This document shows, in pieces, positions 1 to 6,408 of a DNA stretch of 10,318 nucleotides (positions are counted from its first letter, which is position 1; each line of letters opens with the position of its first letter). The notes under the pieces were generated by a model that saw only the letters and a program-made list of their open reading frames with translations, ran no database searches and was not told the DNA's origin. The stretch is from the NCBI GenBank assembly GCA_030538175.1, contig JAUNUL010000074.1:1-10318 (forward strand). The letters run 5' to 3'. The position numbers and the translations under genes were made by a program. This stretch comes from Propionibacteriaceae bacterium. Lineage in GTDB: Bacteria; Actinomycetota; Actinomycetes; Propionibacteriales; Propionibacteriaceae.

Positions 1-767
1 TGAAGCCCGGCCAGATTGGCCGGGATCACATCCCGGAGATGTCGCCGTTGTCGATCACCCGGAACCCGCCTCAATGAAGCCCGGCCAGATTGGCCGGGAT
101 CACTCGACGCCAACGGCACCCACGGCGCATGGCTATGGCGGCCTCAATGAAGCCCGGCCAGATTGGCCGGGATCACGCGACCGACATCATCCTGGAGGCA
201 TGACATGACGATCGCCTCAATGAAGCCCGGCCAGATTGGCCGGGATCACCTGCACCTCGCCGGAATCGAAGTCGCCCATGGGTGCAGTGCCTCAATGAAG
301 CCCGGCCAGATTGGCCGGGATCACATGCCTTGGCAGGCGCGGGGGTTGTTGCGGGGGTCGCCGCCTCAATGAAGCCCGGCCAGATTGGCCGGGATCACCC
401 TGGCAAATCGCTCCGATCCCGGCCGGATTCGCATGGCCTCAATGAAGCCCGGCCAGATTGGCCGGGATCACGGCGTCGGTCGTGTACGGCATTCTCAACA
501 CTCGCCCCGCCTCAATGAAGCCCGGCCAGATTGGCCGGGATCACGGCCAGACGCGCCCAGTGCCTCGAGGGGTATGTGACCGCCTCAATGAAGCCCGGCC
601 AGATTGGCCGGGATCACCTCCTGGCGGCTGGCTGTGCCGCTCATGGCTCAAGTGGCCTCAATGAAGCCCGGCCAGATTGGCCGGGATCACAAGCACCTAC
701 TTTGAGAGTGGTGGAAGATGCTTCCTGCCTCAATGAAGCCCGGCCAGATTGGCCGGGATCACCCCCA

Positions 768-797
768 CTGCCCCGACTGTGTGGACTGCCCCGACTG
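768..797. repeat. 12-bp direct repeat inside one CRISPR spacer
   Basis: The 37-nt spacer at 763-799 contains CTGCCCCGACTG twice (768-779 and 786-797), separated by TGTGGA. Read on the plus strand in one frame it gives Cys-Pro-Asp-Cys-Val-Asp-Cys-Pro-Asp-Trp. That is a cysteine cluster like a zinc-binding knuckle. The repeat must come from the captured invader DNA, not from the array. Confidence 0.85.
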
Positions 798-1898
798 GGG
801 CCTCAATGAAGCCCGGCCAGATTGGCCGGGATCACCCGAAGGGAGGACCCACAGTGACCCAGCCACCCATGCCTCAATGAAGCCCGGCCAGATTGGCCGG
901 GATCACCCGGCACCCCGGCCTGCATCGCGGACTGGTAGATCTGCTCGCCTCAATGAAGCCCGGCCAGATTGGCCGGGATCACTGATGTGTACACCGTGGC
1001 GATGACCATGATTGTGGTGCCTCAATGAAGCCCGGCCAGATTGGCCGGGATCACGTGAAGAGGCTCGCGGATGAGATCGCGACGAAAGCGCCTCAATGAA
1101 GCCCGGCCAGATTGGCCGGGATCACCGCGGGGGCTTGCCGGAGCAGCACCACAGGCAGGCGGGGCAGGCCTCAATGAAGCCCGGCCAGATTGGCCGGGAT
1201 CACCGGAACTGATCCGAGAACGGCTGCATCGTCATCTGCGGGCCTCAATGAAGCCCGGCCAGATTGGCCGGGATCACCCGGCGTAGGTGTAACGGGTGGC
1301 GGGCTCCCACCCCCGCCTCAATGAAGCCCGGCCAGATTGGCCGGGATCACGGCCCTCCAGGTCATCCAGCAGTGACGGGTCCAGGCAGGCCTCAATGAAG
1401 CCCGGCCAGATTGGCCGGGATCACCAGTCCGCGATGGGCCGGTTCTCGCTGCTCACCGACGCCTCAATGAAGCCCGGCCAGATTGGCCGGGATCACATCC
1501 AGTCCCACGACGAACCGTTCCGCGGGAAGAAGGCCTCAATGAAGCCCGGCCAGATTGGCCGGGATCACTGGTTTTCCTCGGGGCGTGGCTGACGACACGG
1601 ATTGCGCCTCAATGAAGCCCGGCCAGATTGGCCGGGATCACCACCCACAGAGGCGGGGCGGACCATGCCGCCGTTGGCGCCTCAATGAAGCCCGGCCAGA
1701 TTGGCCGGGATCACCACTCCCTCGACGGCCGCGAACTCCGCGAGCGTGGCGCCTCAATGAAGCCCGGCCAGATTGGCCGGGATCACCGCGCCTGCTCGTG
1801 GGTGATCTCCAGCCCGCCGGCAGGGCCTCAATGAAGCCCGGCCAGATTGGCCGGGATCACCCCCATCACGCACGTGGCAGGCCGCGCTCGAAGCGCTC

Positions 1899-1934
1899 GC
1901 CTCAATGAAGCCCGGCCAGATTGGCCGGGATCAC
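1899..1934 (-). repeat. Leader-proximal CRISPR repeat with 8-bp hairpin
   Basis: This is the copy next to the leader and would be the template duplicated during spacer acquisition. Read on the minus strand it is GTGAT, then stem arm CCCGGCCA, loop ATC, stem arm TGGCCGGG, then the 12-nt tail CTTCATTGAGGC. The stem is a perfect 8 bp with a 3-nt loop, a compact hairpin that a Cas6-like nuclease could recognise. In most type I systems the cut leaves an 8-nt 5' handle, here ATTGAGGC. That would put the cut 4 nt beyond the stem rather than at its base, so the exact site is uncertain. The copy is identical to the oldest visible copies. Confidence 0.9.
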
Positions 1935-2059
1935 AGCTCCGAATATTTGGTGGCTGTGGCTAGGGGATTTGCTACGCCGTGCGAGGGCTTCTTCTGGTTG
2001 GGGTCTATCGTCGCCATTTAGTTCTCAAGTTTCAACTGTTCTGCGTTGTCAGACGGCGT
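1935..2059 (-). promoter_or_regulatory. CRISPR leader
   Basis: This is the non-coding stretch between the hairpin behind cas2 and the first intact repeat. It is AT-richer by eye than the flanking genes, with runs such as TTGAAACTTGAGAAC and CAAATATTC on the minus strand. Its position between the adaptation genes and the array, on the side to which the ATTGAGGC repeat end points back, is that of a leader. Leaders carry the array promoter and direct Cas1-Cas2 to the first repeat. The last leader bases before the repeat (minus strand) are AATATTCGGAGCT. I see no credible ORF here; a plus-strand frame crossing it runs antisense into cas2. Confidence 0.75.
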
Positions 2060-2064
2060 GCGAG
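1974..2064. repeat. Pair of 12-nt near-identical direct repeats bracketing the leader
   Basis: ACGCCGTGCGAG (1974-1985) and ACGGCGTGCGAG (2053-2064) match at 11 of 12 positions and start 79 bp apart. The one difference falls at the centre of ACG-C/G-CGT, so the 7-nt cores are also reverse complements of each other. They could serve as a paired protein-binding site or pair in RNA. The right copy overlaps the foot of the hairpin behind cas2. Function is unknown. Confidence 0.6.
2007..2035 (-). promoter_or_regulatory. Weak candidate promoter for the CRISPR array
   Basis: On the minus strand TTGAAA (2035-2030) lies 17 nt upstream of GACGAT (2012-2007). The first box matches 5 of 6 bases of the sigma-70 -35 consensus. 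The second matches only 3 of 6 of TATAAT, but keeps the A and final T most conserved in actinobacterial -10 boxes. Transcription would start near 2000, about 65 nt before the first repeat. The call rests on spacing and position and is tentative. Confidence 0.3.
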
Positions 2065-2101
2065 CGCTCCCTAGGCATTTCCATAGCGGGGGAGCACTCG
2101 C
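2060..2101 (-). terminator. Hairpin behind cas2, possible terminator or 3' stabiliser
   Basis: The arms 2060-2071 and 2090-2101 are reverse complements over 12 bp apart from one position, with an 18-nt loop. On the minus-strand transcript the arms are GCGAGTGCTCCC and GGGAGCGCTCGC. The single irregular pair is G-U there but would be A-C on the plus strand, which fits a role in minus-strand RNA. It begins 2 nt after the cas2 stop codon. No U-run follows, so it is not a classical intrinsic terminator. Actinobacterial terminators often lack one, and mRNA 3'-end protection is an alternative. It would separate the cas operon transcript from the array. Confidence 0.5.
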
Positions 2102-2103
2102 GG

Positions 2104-2391
2104 TCAGATGATGTGCACTCCTTGCCTTGGAAGATTCCTGGGAAGTCCAATGACGTCGACCATCGCAGGCTTGGCGGCCGCGCCGAGGTCAATGCGCACG
2201 ACGGAGTCCTTGTCGAGTTCTATGACGTCTAGGATGTCGCTGCGCCAACTCAGAGTTTCGGCTTTCGTGAGATCGCACAGGAAGACGGAGTATTGGAGCC
2301 GAGTGCCGTACGCCTCCATCACCTTGAGGACCCTCCTGAGCCTCTTTGCATCGGAGATGTCGTAGGCGATGAGATAGCGTCGCCGGCTCAT
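2104..2391 (-). CDS. cas2: CRISPR-associated endoribonuclease-fold protein Cas2
   Basis: Cas2 is the small structural partner of Cas1: a Cas2 dimer bridges two Cas1 dimers in the spacer-integration complex. The 95-aa product has the usual length. Residues 6-13 (YLIAYDIS) form the first beta strand with the conserved Asp11, followed by a basic helix (KRLRRVLKVMEAYG). Residues 29-41 (GTRLQYSVFLCDL) match the second conserved strand, which in Cas2 proteins reads like G.R.QYSVFE. The ATG (2391-2389) overlaps the cas4-cas1 stop as ATGA, and GGAG lies about 10 nt upstream, so translational coupling is likely. It is the last cas gene; a hairpin and the leader follow. Nothing suggests damage. Confidence 0.97.
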   Translation of the reverse strand: MSRRRYLIAYDISDAKRLRRVLKVMEAYGTRLQYSVFLCDLTKAETLSWRSDILDVIELDKDSVVRIDLGAAAKPAMVDVIGLPRNLPRQGVHII

Positions 2392-4034
2392 CGGGTCACT
2401 ACTCCGACGTAGCGGTCCATTTCTCCAACGAGAACGGCTGCGAGGATGCGTGCCTGTACTTCCAGAGTTCGGCGATATGAAACGGCATAGCCAAAGACGG
2501 GATGCTTCAGCTGATCTTCCATCCGTCGTTCGTAGGCTTGGATGAAGGCCTTCTTGCCATTCTCGGTGAACAGCGTCCCGCTTGCCGTCTGTCGAAAACT
2601 GCGCATACTGAGTTCACCGTTATTGAAGGCGCGAAGAACGGTGGATTCGGCAATCAATGGCCGAAACTCCTCTGCGAGATCCAGAGCTAGTGACGGCCGG
2701 CCGAACCTTGACCCGTGCAGCATCCCGAGATACGGGTCCAGTCCGACCCCTAGACAGGTAGCAACCACGTCCTTGGTCAGCAGTGCGTAGGCATAACTGA
2801 GCGCCGCGTTTATGGGGTCTCTGGGAGGTCGCCTTGTGCGTCCGTGAGCGGCGAAAGTAGCGCTGATCTCGGTGTCCCTTATCAGCGCGCCGAAGTGGCC
2901 GAAATATAGACGTGCAGCAGTCCCCTCGAACCCCATGAGCTGGTCGCGTTGCTCCGCATGGTCGCATCGTTTGCTCAGCGCCAAGAGAGTGTCGAGGTCG
3001 GACTTCGGCACGCCTTCAGGATGATTGCGCATTAGCAGCGTCCGCTGATTGCGGATCTTCGCGGAGATCATGGGCCGGGCATGTCCGAGGCCACCAGCCA
3101 CATGGGCGTTGAGTTGAGCTCGTCGCAGTTCCACATTCTTCGATGGTTGGCCCTGCGACCAGCCATCTAGCCAGCCACTGCGGCTGAGCCAGAGAACGGG
3201 TGCGCCGTGAGCCCACAACTTGCGCAAAGCCTGGGTTGTCACCTGGACATTTCCATAAGCGTTGACCTGCGACACATCGATCAGGCGAATTGATTCCAGT
3301 TGCTCACTGCCTTGGCTAATGACGAGCCTGCCGCCGTCCACACCGATTACTGCACCTTGTTCGAGCACGTATACCGGCCTCTGCTCGGGATCCGTCGGGA
3401 CGAGTCGCCGGGCCGGCCGCGCCCGCCGAGCAGCCAAGAGGTTGTGCTCATCAGGGAGGCATATCCCAGCTAACGAGCAGCGCGGACACTTCGGCGAATC
3501 CTCCAGCGGTGGCGGAGCCTGAAGTTGATCAGCCACGTGCTTCGCCGCATCGATCGTCCTTTGCAGGTCGCGACGTGCCTCGTCATCCCATGCAACATCG
3601 ACCCGTCGATGACTCTTGCGGTAATACAACTCACCATGGGTCACCTCGTACCCCGCTGCCTCCAAGAGGGCCGCTTGGGCCAGAACCTGAATCCGGTCAG
3701 CCGGCCAGGCATTCCCGCTTCTTTGGGCGCCGCCGGTCTTGTAGTCCACTGGCACCGCCACACCGTCAAAATCCACCCGATCAATGACGGCAGTGATACC
3801 CCACTCGGCGTCAGAAAGGGTCACAGCGCGGGTCGTTGGCCATATGCCCTTGAAGTCCTCATCCGGCAAAGGGCCGCTGGGGGCTGCAATCGCTCGGTGG
3901 TCGAAATCACCCGCAGCGGTGTCGTCGCTTGACGACCATTCGCTGTTCACCCACTCCAAATAGAACAGCCGCGGGCAATAGGTGAACTGGTTGAGCATCC
4001 GTGCTGGCAGTAGCTCCGGCCTTTCCGTTGTCAT
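2388..4034 (-). CDS. cas4-cas1: Cas4-Cas1 fusion, PAM-selecting spacer integrase
   Basis: The product (548 aa) joins a Cas4 nuclease of about 200 aa to a Cas1 integrase. Cas4 part: Cys20 and the cluster Cys183, Cys186, Cys192 (CPRCSLAGIC) are the four ligands expected for an iron-sulphur cluster. Asp85 and the Asp97-Tyr98-Lys99 motif (DYKTGG) form the RecB-type nuclease centre. Cas1 part, from about residue 212: Glu370 (FEGTAARLYF), His440 (GMLHGSRFGRP) and Asp452 (LDLAEEFRP) are the metal ligands of the integrase. Cas4 trims prespacers and checks the PAM, and Cas1 inserts them at the leader-repeat border. Such fusions are characteristic of subtype I-G. The frame stays open upstream to 4163, but ATG 4034-4032 was chosen. 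It overlaps the csb2 stop as ATGA, and the Cas4 domain begins immediately after it. No clear SD precedes it, so translation probably depends on coupling. The stop overlaps cas2. Confidence 0.97.
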   Translation of the reverse strand: MTTERPELLPARMLNQFTYCPRLFYLEWVNSEWSSSDDTAAGDFDHRAIAAPSGPLPDEDFKGIWPTTRAVTLSDAEWGITAVIDRVDFDGVAVPVDYKTGGAQRSGNAWPADRIQVLAQAALLEAAGYEVTHGELYYRKSHRRVDVAWDDEARRDLQRTIDAAKHVADQLQAPPPLEDSPKCPRCSLAGICLPDEHNLLAARRARPARRLVPTDPEQRPVYVLEQGAVIGVDGGRLVISQGSEQLESIRLIDVSQVNAYGNVQVTTQALRKLWAHGAPVLWLSRSGWLDGWSQGQPSKNVELRRAQLNAHVAGGLGHARPMISAKIRNQRTLLMRNHPEGVPKSDLDTLLALSKRCDHAEQRDQLMGFEGTAARLYFGHFGALIRDTEISATFAAHGRTRRPPRDPINAALSYAYALLTKDVVATCLGVGLDPYLGMLHGSRFGRPSLALDLAEEFRPLIAESTVLRAFNNGELSMRSFRQTASGTLFTENGKKAFIQAYERRMEDQLKHPVFGYAVSYRRTLEVQARILAAVLVGEMDRYVGVVTR

Positions 4035-5461
4035 GACTCTGGCCGGAAGAGACCGAATCCGAAGTGGGAGAGGGCACCCAGGCTCAGTGGCCCCCTCACG
4101 GGTGCGCTGAACGTAATTCGCAGATTCACCCCGTCCCGGCGATCGGCCATGGACTCCTTCCATCGGTAGCGCCGGAATTCACGTGCAGTGCCGTCGGCCT
4201 GCTCGATAGCGACAATCTCGGTGCCCGAGGTCTCGCGGTAAGTCCATTCGGTGCGCACATCGTCTTTCAGCACGGCCCACGGATCGCGGGATCGTTTCAG
4301 ATGGCGGGTACGCAGAAACGGCGTCTCGCTCGTCCATGTCGATGCTCCGCCCCCCGACGCGACCAGTTCGGGCAGGATCTGATCGGGCTGCCCGACCCCA
4401 ACGAGTTGGGCGGAACCCTCCACGAACCCCTTGGGCGCGTACCCGTCAGCGGCCCGCCTGACCGATGTTGCTTCTGCGAGTGCGGAGAAGGCCGCGGCGG
4501 GAATGCCGTCCGGGACCCACAGCGCCAAGTCGGTGACGACACCGTGCTGGTCGGCCAGCCACAACCAGTGGGCGTGGCCGTGGCCAGTCCGTGACAGTTG
4601 TTGACCGTCCACAGACCTCGGGAAGTGCCCGGTCAGCGTCGTGGGCACTTCGTGATTCATCACCTTTTGAAGCTTGGACAGGTATCGGCCGCGCAGTCTT
4701 TCGGTCACCAAGATCGCGTTGCGGGCTTTCAGCGGGGCCCGTGACCGCCAACCCCAGCGAACCACTGTCGGTTCTGGAACCGTGGACCTTCGGGTGGGCG
4801 TGACTCGGCGCACTTCCTCGGCCGGAGCGCCATAGGTTACCCATTCAGTCCCAGCAGGGGTCAGAAAGCCCTGTTTCCGCATCGCATCCGGCGTGATCTC
4901 CCACTGCTCGGTGGTCGTGTCGACGGTTGGGCACAGCAGTCGGGTCAGACGTGGGCCAAATGCTCCGGGAGCCAGTTCTTGGTGGTTGTCGGCCGAGGGT
5001 GGTTCTAACACTGCCTCCACTAGTGACTCGGCGCGACCGAGGTAGGACAGTTTTCCTAGGCATCGGGCGAGACAAGCGGTCTTGCCCTCGTCCAGTTCGA
5101 CGTTGGGCCATGTCACGTGCAGTGGCTGGTCAGGCCGGACAGACACCATGCTGTTCATCGTCATGGTCGTTCTCCTTGTCTCGCCCGAGCGATGGTCGAG
5201 ATCAGGGAGATAGTGCCGGCTGTGCCAGGGGATGGCAGGAGGAACGAGATAGGTCGGGTGCTCGGAAGCCAACTCCGAAAGCACGGATCGCACCGTGTCC
5301 AAGTCCTGCTCGGGAAGCTTGTCGTGCGCGACCGCCAGCAGCGCGCGAGAGATCCGCCATGGGCTCGGTGGCCACTCGACGGTGCCCGAGTTGGCGCTGC
5401 TGTTCCACGCGGTTGCGGCGTACATGCCGCCGATAAAGCGGAAAGCCATCGAGACCGCCAC
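4031..5461 (-). CDS. csb2: Csb2, Cas5-Cas6 fusion of the type I-G effector (GSU0054 family)
   Basis: Csb2 combines a Cas5-like N-terminal RAMP domain with a Cas6-like C-terminal half. In type I-G it processes pre-crRNA and stays in the effector, which explains why no separate cas5 or cas6 is present. Family marks in the 476-aa product: the N-terminal strand (FRFIGGMYAATAW, 7-19), then VEWPPSPWRISRALLA (28-43), the strongest signature. A His-rich segment GHGHAHWLWL (293-302) may supply cleavage residues, TPFLRTRHLKR follows at 380-390, and a Gly-rich loop at the end (GPLSLGALSHFGFG, 457-470) is typical of Cas6 RAMPs. The start given is GTG 5461, with AAGG 7 nt upstream and 2 nt after the csb1 stop. 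ATG 5449 (residue 5) also fits the family start. The stop overlaps the cas4-cas1 ATG. The domain boundary (about 230-250) and the catalytic residues are inferred. Confidence 0.95.
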   Translation of the reverse strand: MAVSMAFRFIGGMYAATAWNSSANSGTVEWPPSPWRISRALLAVAHDKLPEQDLDTVRSVLSELASEHPTYLVPPAIPWHSRHYLPDLDHRSGETRRTTMTMNSMVSVRPDQPLHVTWPNVELDEGKTACLARCLGKLSYLGRAESLVEAVLEPPSADNHQELAPGAFGPRLTRLLCPTVDTTTEQWEITPDAMRKQGFLTPAGTEWVTYGAPAEEVRRVTPTRRSTVPEPTVVRWGWRSRAPLKARNAILVTERLRGRYLSKLQKVMNHEVPTTLTGHFPRSVDGQQLSRTGHGHAHWLWLADQHGVVTDLALWVPDGIPAAAFSALAEATSVRRAADGYAPKGFVEGSAQLVGVGQPDQILPELVASGGGASTWTSETPFLRTRHLKRSRDPWAVLKDDVRTEWTYRETSGTEIVAIEQADGTAREFRRYRWKESMADRRDGVNLRITFSAPVRGPLSLGALSHFGFGLFRPES

Positions 5462-5463
5462 GA

Positions 5464-6408
5464 CTATGCCTTGTCTTTGCGACCTGCTCGATCAGCCCAC
5501 GTGACCGAGAACGGTTCGAAAGTGCCTTGGCAGGTCTTGATTGCTGCCTGGACACGAGTCGTGGCCCCCAAGAGATCCGGAATGTCCGAATCGGCATCAG
5601 CGACCTCCAGGTCGCAGGCTGTCCGCAGCCGCAGCCCTCCCCCGAAGACGGACGCAAGCTCAAAATCGATCAGGGCCTCAAGGAGTTCGGTCCGATCGGA
5701 GCCCAGCCCATAAGACTGGATCTGGTCGTGGTCCACGCTGACGAAGGCGATGATGTCGCGCGCGGTGAACTCGGTTCGCTGGTGCGGGACCATGCCATAG
5801 CCGGTGTCGGTGTTGCCGCCCTTGATCTCGACGGAATCACTCTTTACTCCGCCGGAGACAGCCGTTTGCACATCGTAGGCGTCGATGAATGCTGTTACGG
5901 CCCGCGCCACCTTGGGCTGCCAGGGCCACTTCTTGCGGGCGAAGAAGACGCCATGGATCAGCGAGAGCGGATCCCAACGGAACAATCGATCTGCGATGTG
6001 CCGATGATTGAGCGGGCGGCCCGCACGCAGTTCGAGCGCATCGCCGATCCAGTCTTCGCCATTTCGGGTGGAGCCTTGGACGGTGCCTTCCATGATGTAC
6101 GCCGAGGCGAGTCGGTGAGCTTCCAGGCGGGAACTGGTCAGGAAGTCACCATCATCGCTCAGCACTCTGACGTAGGGAACCCCGTCAAGCACGGCTAGCT
6201 GATCCTGCGTGCCCGCATCCCATGTAGCTGCTTCCATATGGTTGGCCATGGATTGGGGCGACTCCACGTGCAGGCTCTGCAACCAGGACCCGGGCTCCTC
6301 ACCCGGGCTTGTGAAGAGCGCTGGGCCGAGGTCGGGGAAGCCGGTCGGCTGGAATCGCGTGCCGATAACCGGGCGGAGCTTCAGGCGATGGATCGTGCGG
6401 TTACTCAT
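5464..6408 (-). CDS. csb1: Csb1, Cas7 backbone subunit of the type I-G effector (GSU0053 family)
   Basis: Csb1 is the Cas7-type RAMP protein that polymerises along the crRNA to form the effector backbone. The 314-aa product shows the family blocks in order: TGFPDLGPALF (22-32), VESPQSMANHMEAA (48-61), WDPLSLIHGVFFA (145-157), SGGVKSDSVEIKGG (185-198), TEFTARDIIAFVSVD (212-226) and GLRLRTACDL (258-267). Length is normal for the family. ATG 6408 has AGGAAG 6 nt upstream and overlaps the csx17 end by 8 nt. The stop is 2 nt before the csb2 GTG. The well-placed SD fits a subunit needed in several copies per complex. There are no membrane segments, so it should be cytoplasmic. Confidence 0.96.
   Translation of the reverse strand: MSNRTIHRLKLRPVIGTRFQPTGFPDLGPALFTSPGEEPGSWLQSLHVESPQSMANHMEAATWDAGTQDQLAVLDGVPYVRVLSDDGDFLTSSRLEAHRLASAYIMEGTVQGSTRNGEDWIGDALELRAGRPLNHRHIADRLFRWDPLSLIHGVFFARKKWPWQPKVARAVTAFIDAYDVQTAVSGGVKSDSVEIKGGNTDTGYGMVPHQRTEFTARDIIAFVSVDHDQIQSYGLGSDRTELLEALIDFELASVFGGGLRLRTACDLEVADADSDIPDLLGATTRVQAAIKTCQGTFEPFSVTWADRAGRKDKA
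5469..5472 (-). promoter_or_regulatory. Short ribosome binding site favouring the GTG start of csb2
   Basis: AAGG on the minus strand (5472-5469), 7 nt before GTG 5461-5459, lies in the last codons of csb1. The rival ATG 5449 has GGCGG 5 nt upstream, a poorer match. The motif is short, so the choice of start is only moderately supported. Confidence 0.45.

Larger units (their letters stand above)
1..1934 (-). CRISPR. CRISPR array, subtype I-G: 27 repeats, 26 spacers
   Basis: A 36-nt repeat recurs with unique spacers between copies. On the plus strand each copy starts GCCTCAATG and ends GGGATCAC. Repeats start at 68, 141, 214, 289, 363, 436, 509, 582, 655, 727, 800, 871, 947, 1019, 1090, 1168, 1242, 1315, 1389, 1461, 1533, 1606, 1679, 1751, 1825 and 1899. 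A further copy (1-29) lacks its first 7 nt at the window edge. By eye all copies are identical. Spacers are 35-42 nt, mostly 36-38; the longest are at 1126-1167 (42) and 907-946 (40). I saw no duplicated spacer. The minus strand is the likely transcribed strand: there the repeat begins GTGATCCC and ends ATTGAGGC, resembling the ATTGAAAC/G-type 3' end that becomes the crRNA 5' handle. The leader and cas2 also lie at the right-hand end. The newest spacer would then be 1861-1898. No degenerate terminal repeat is visible, so the array continues left of the window. Confidence 0.99.

Noticed and set aside
163..1908. Many plus-strand ORFs of 64-117 aa with recurring LNEARPDWPGS or ASMKPGQIGRDH peptides
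   Set aside because: They are translations of the CRISPR repeats in different frames joined by spacer sequence. The repeating peptides follow the 36-nt repeat exactly.
1..1934. Array transcribed on the plus strand
   Set aside because: The leader-like AT-richer DNA and the adaptation genes are at the right end. Only the minus-strand repeat has the usual ATTGA-type 3' end.
1..1934. Self-targeting spacers against the cas genes in this window
   Set aside because: I noticed no long match by eye, but could not run an alignment. A search of all 26 spacers against the full genome would decide it.
1921..2232. Plus-strand ORF of 103 aa crossing the leader
   Set aside because: It begins inside the last repeat, crosses the leader and runs antisense into cas2. 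It has no recognisable domain or ribosome site.
4035..4163. Upstream extension of cas4-cas1 to a 591-aa protein
   Set aside because: The extra 43 residues lie wholly inside csb2 in another frame and resemble no Cas4 sequence. The ATG at 4034 fits the ATGA coupling and the Cas4 domain start.
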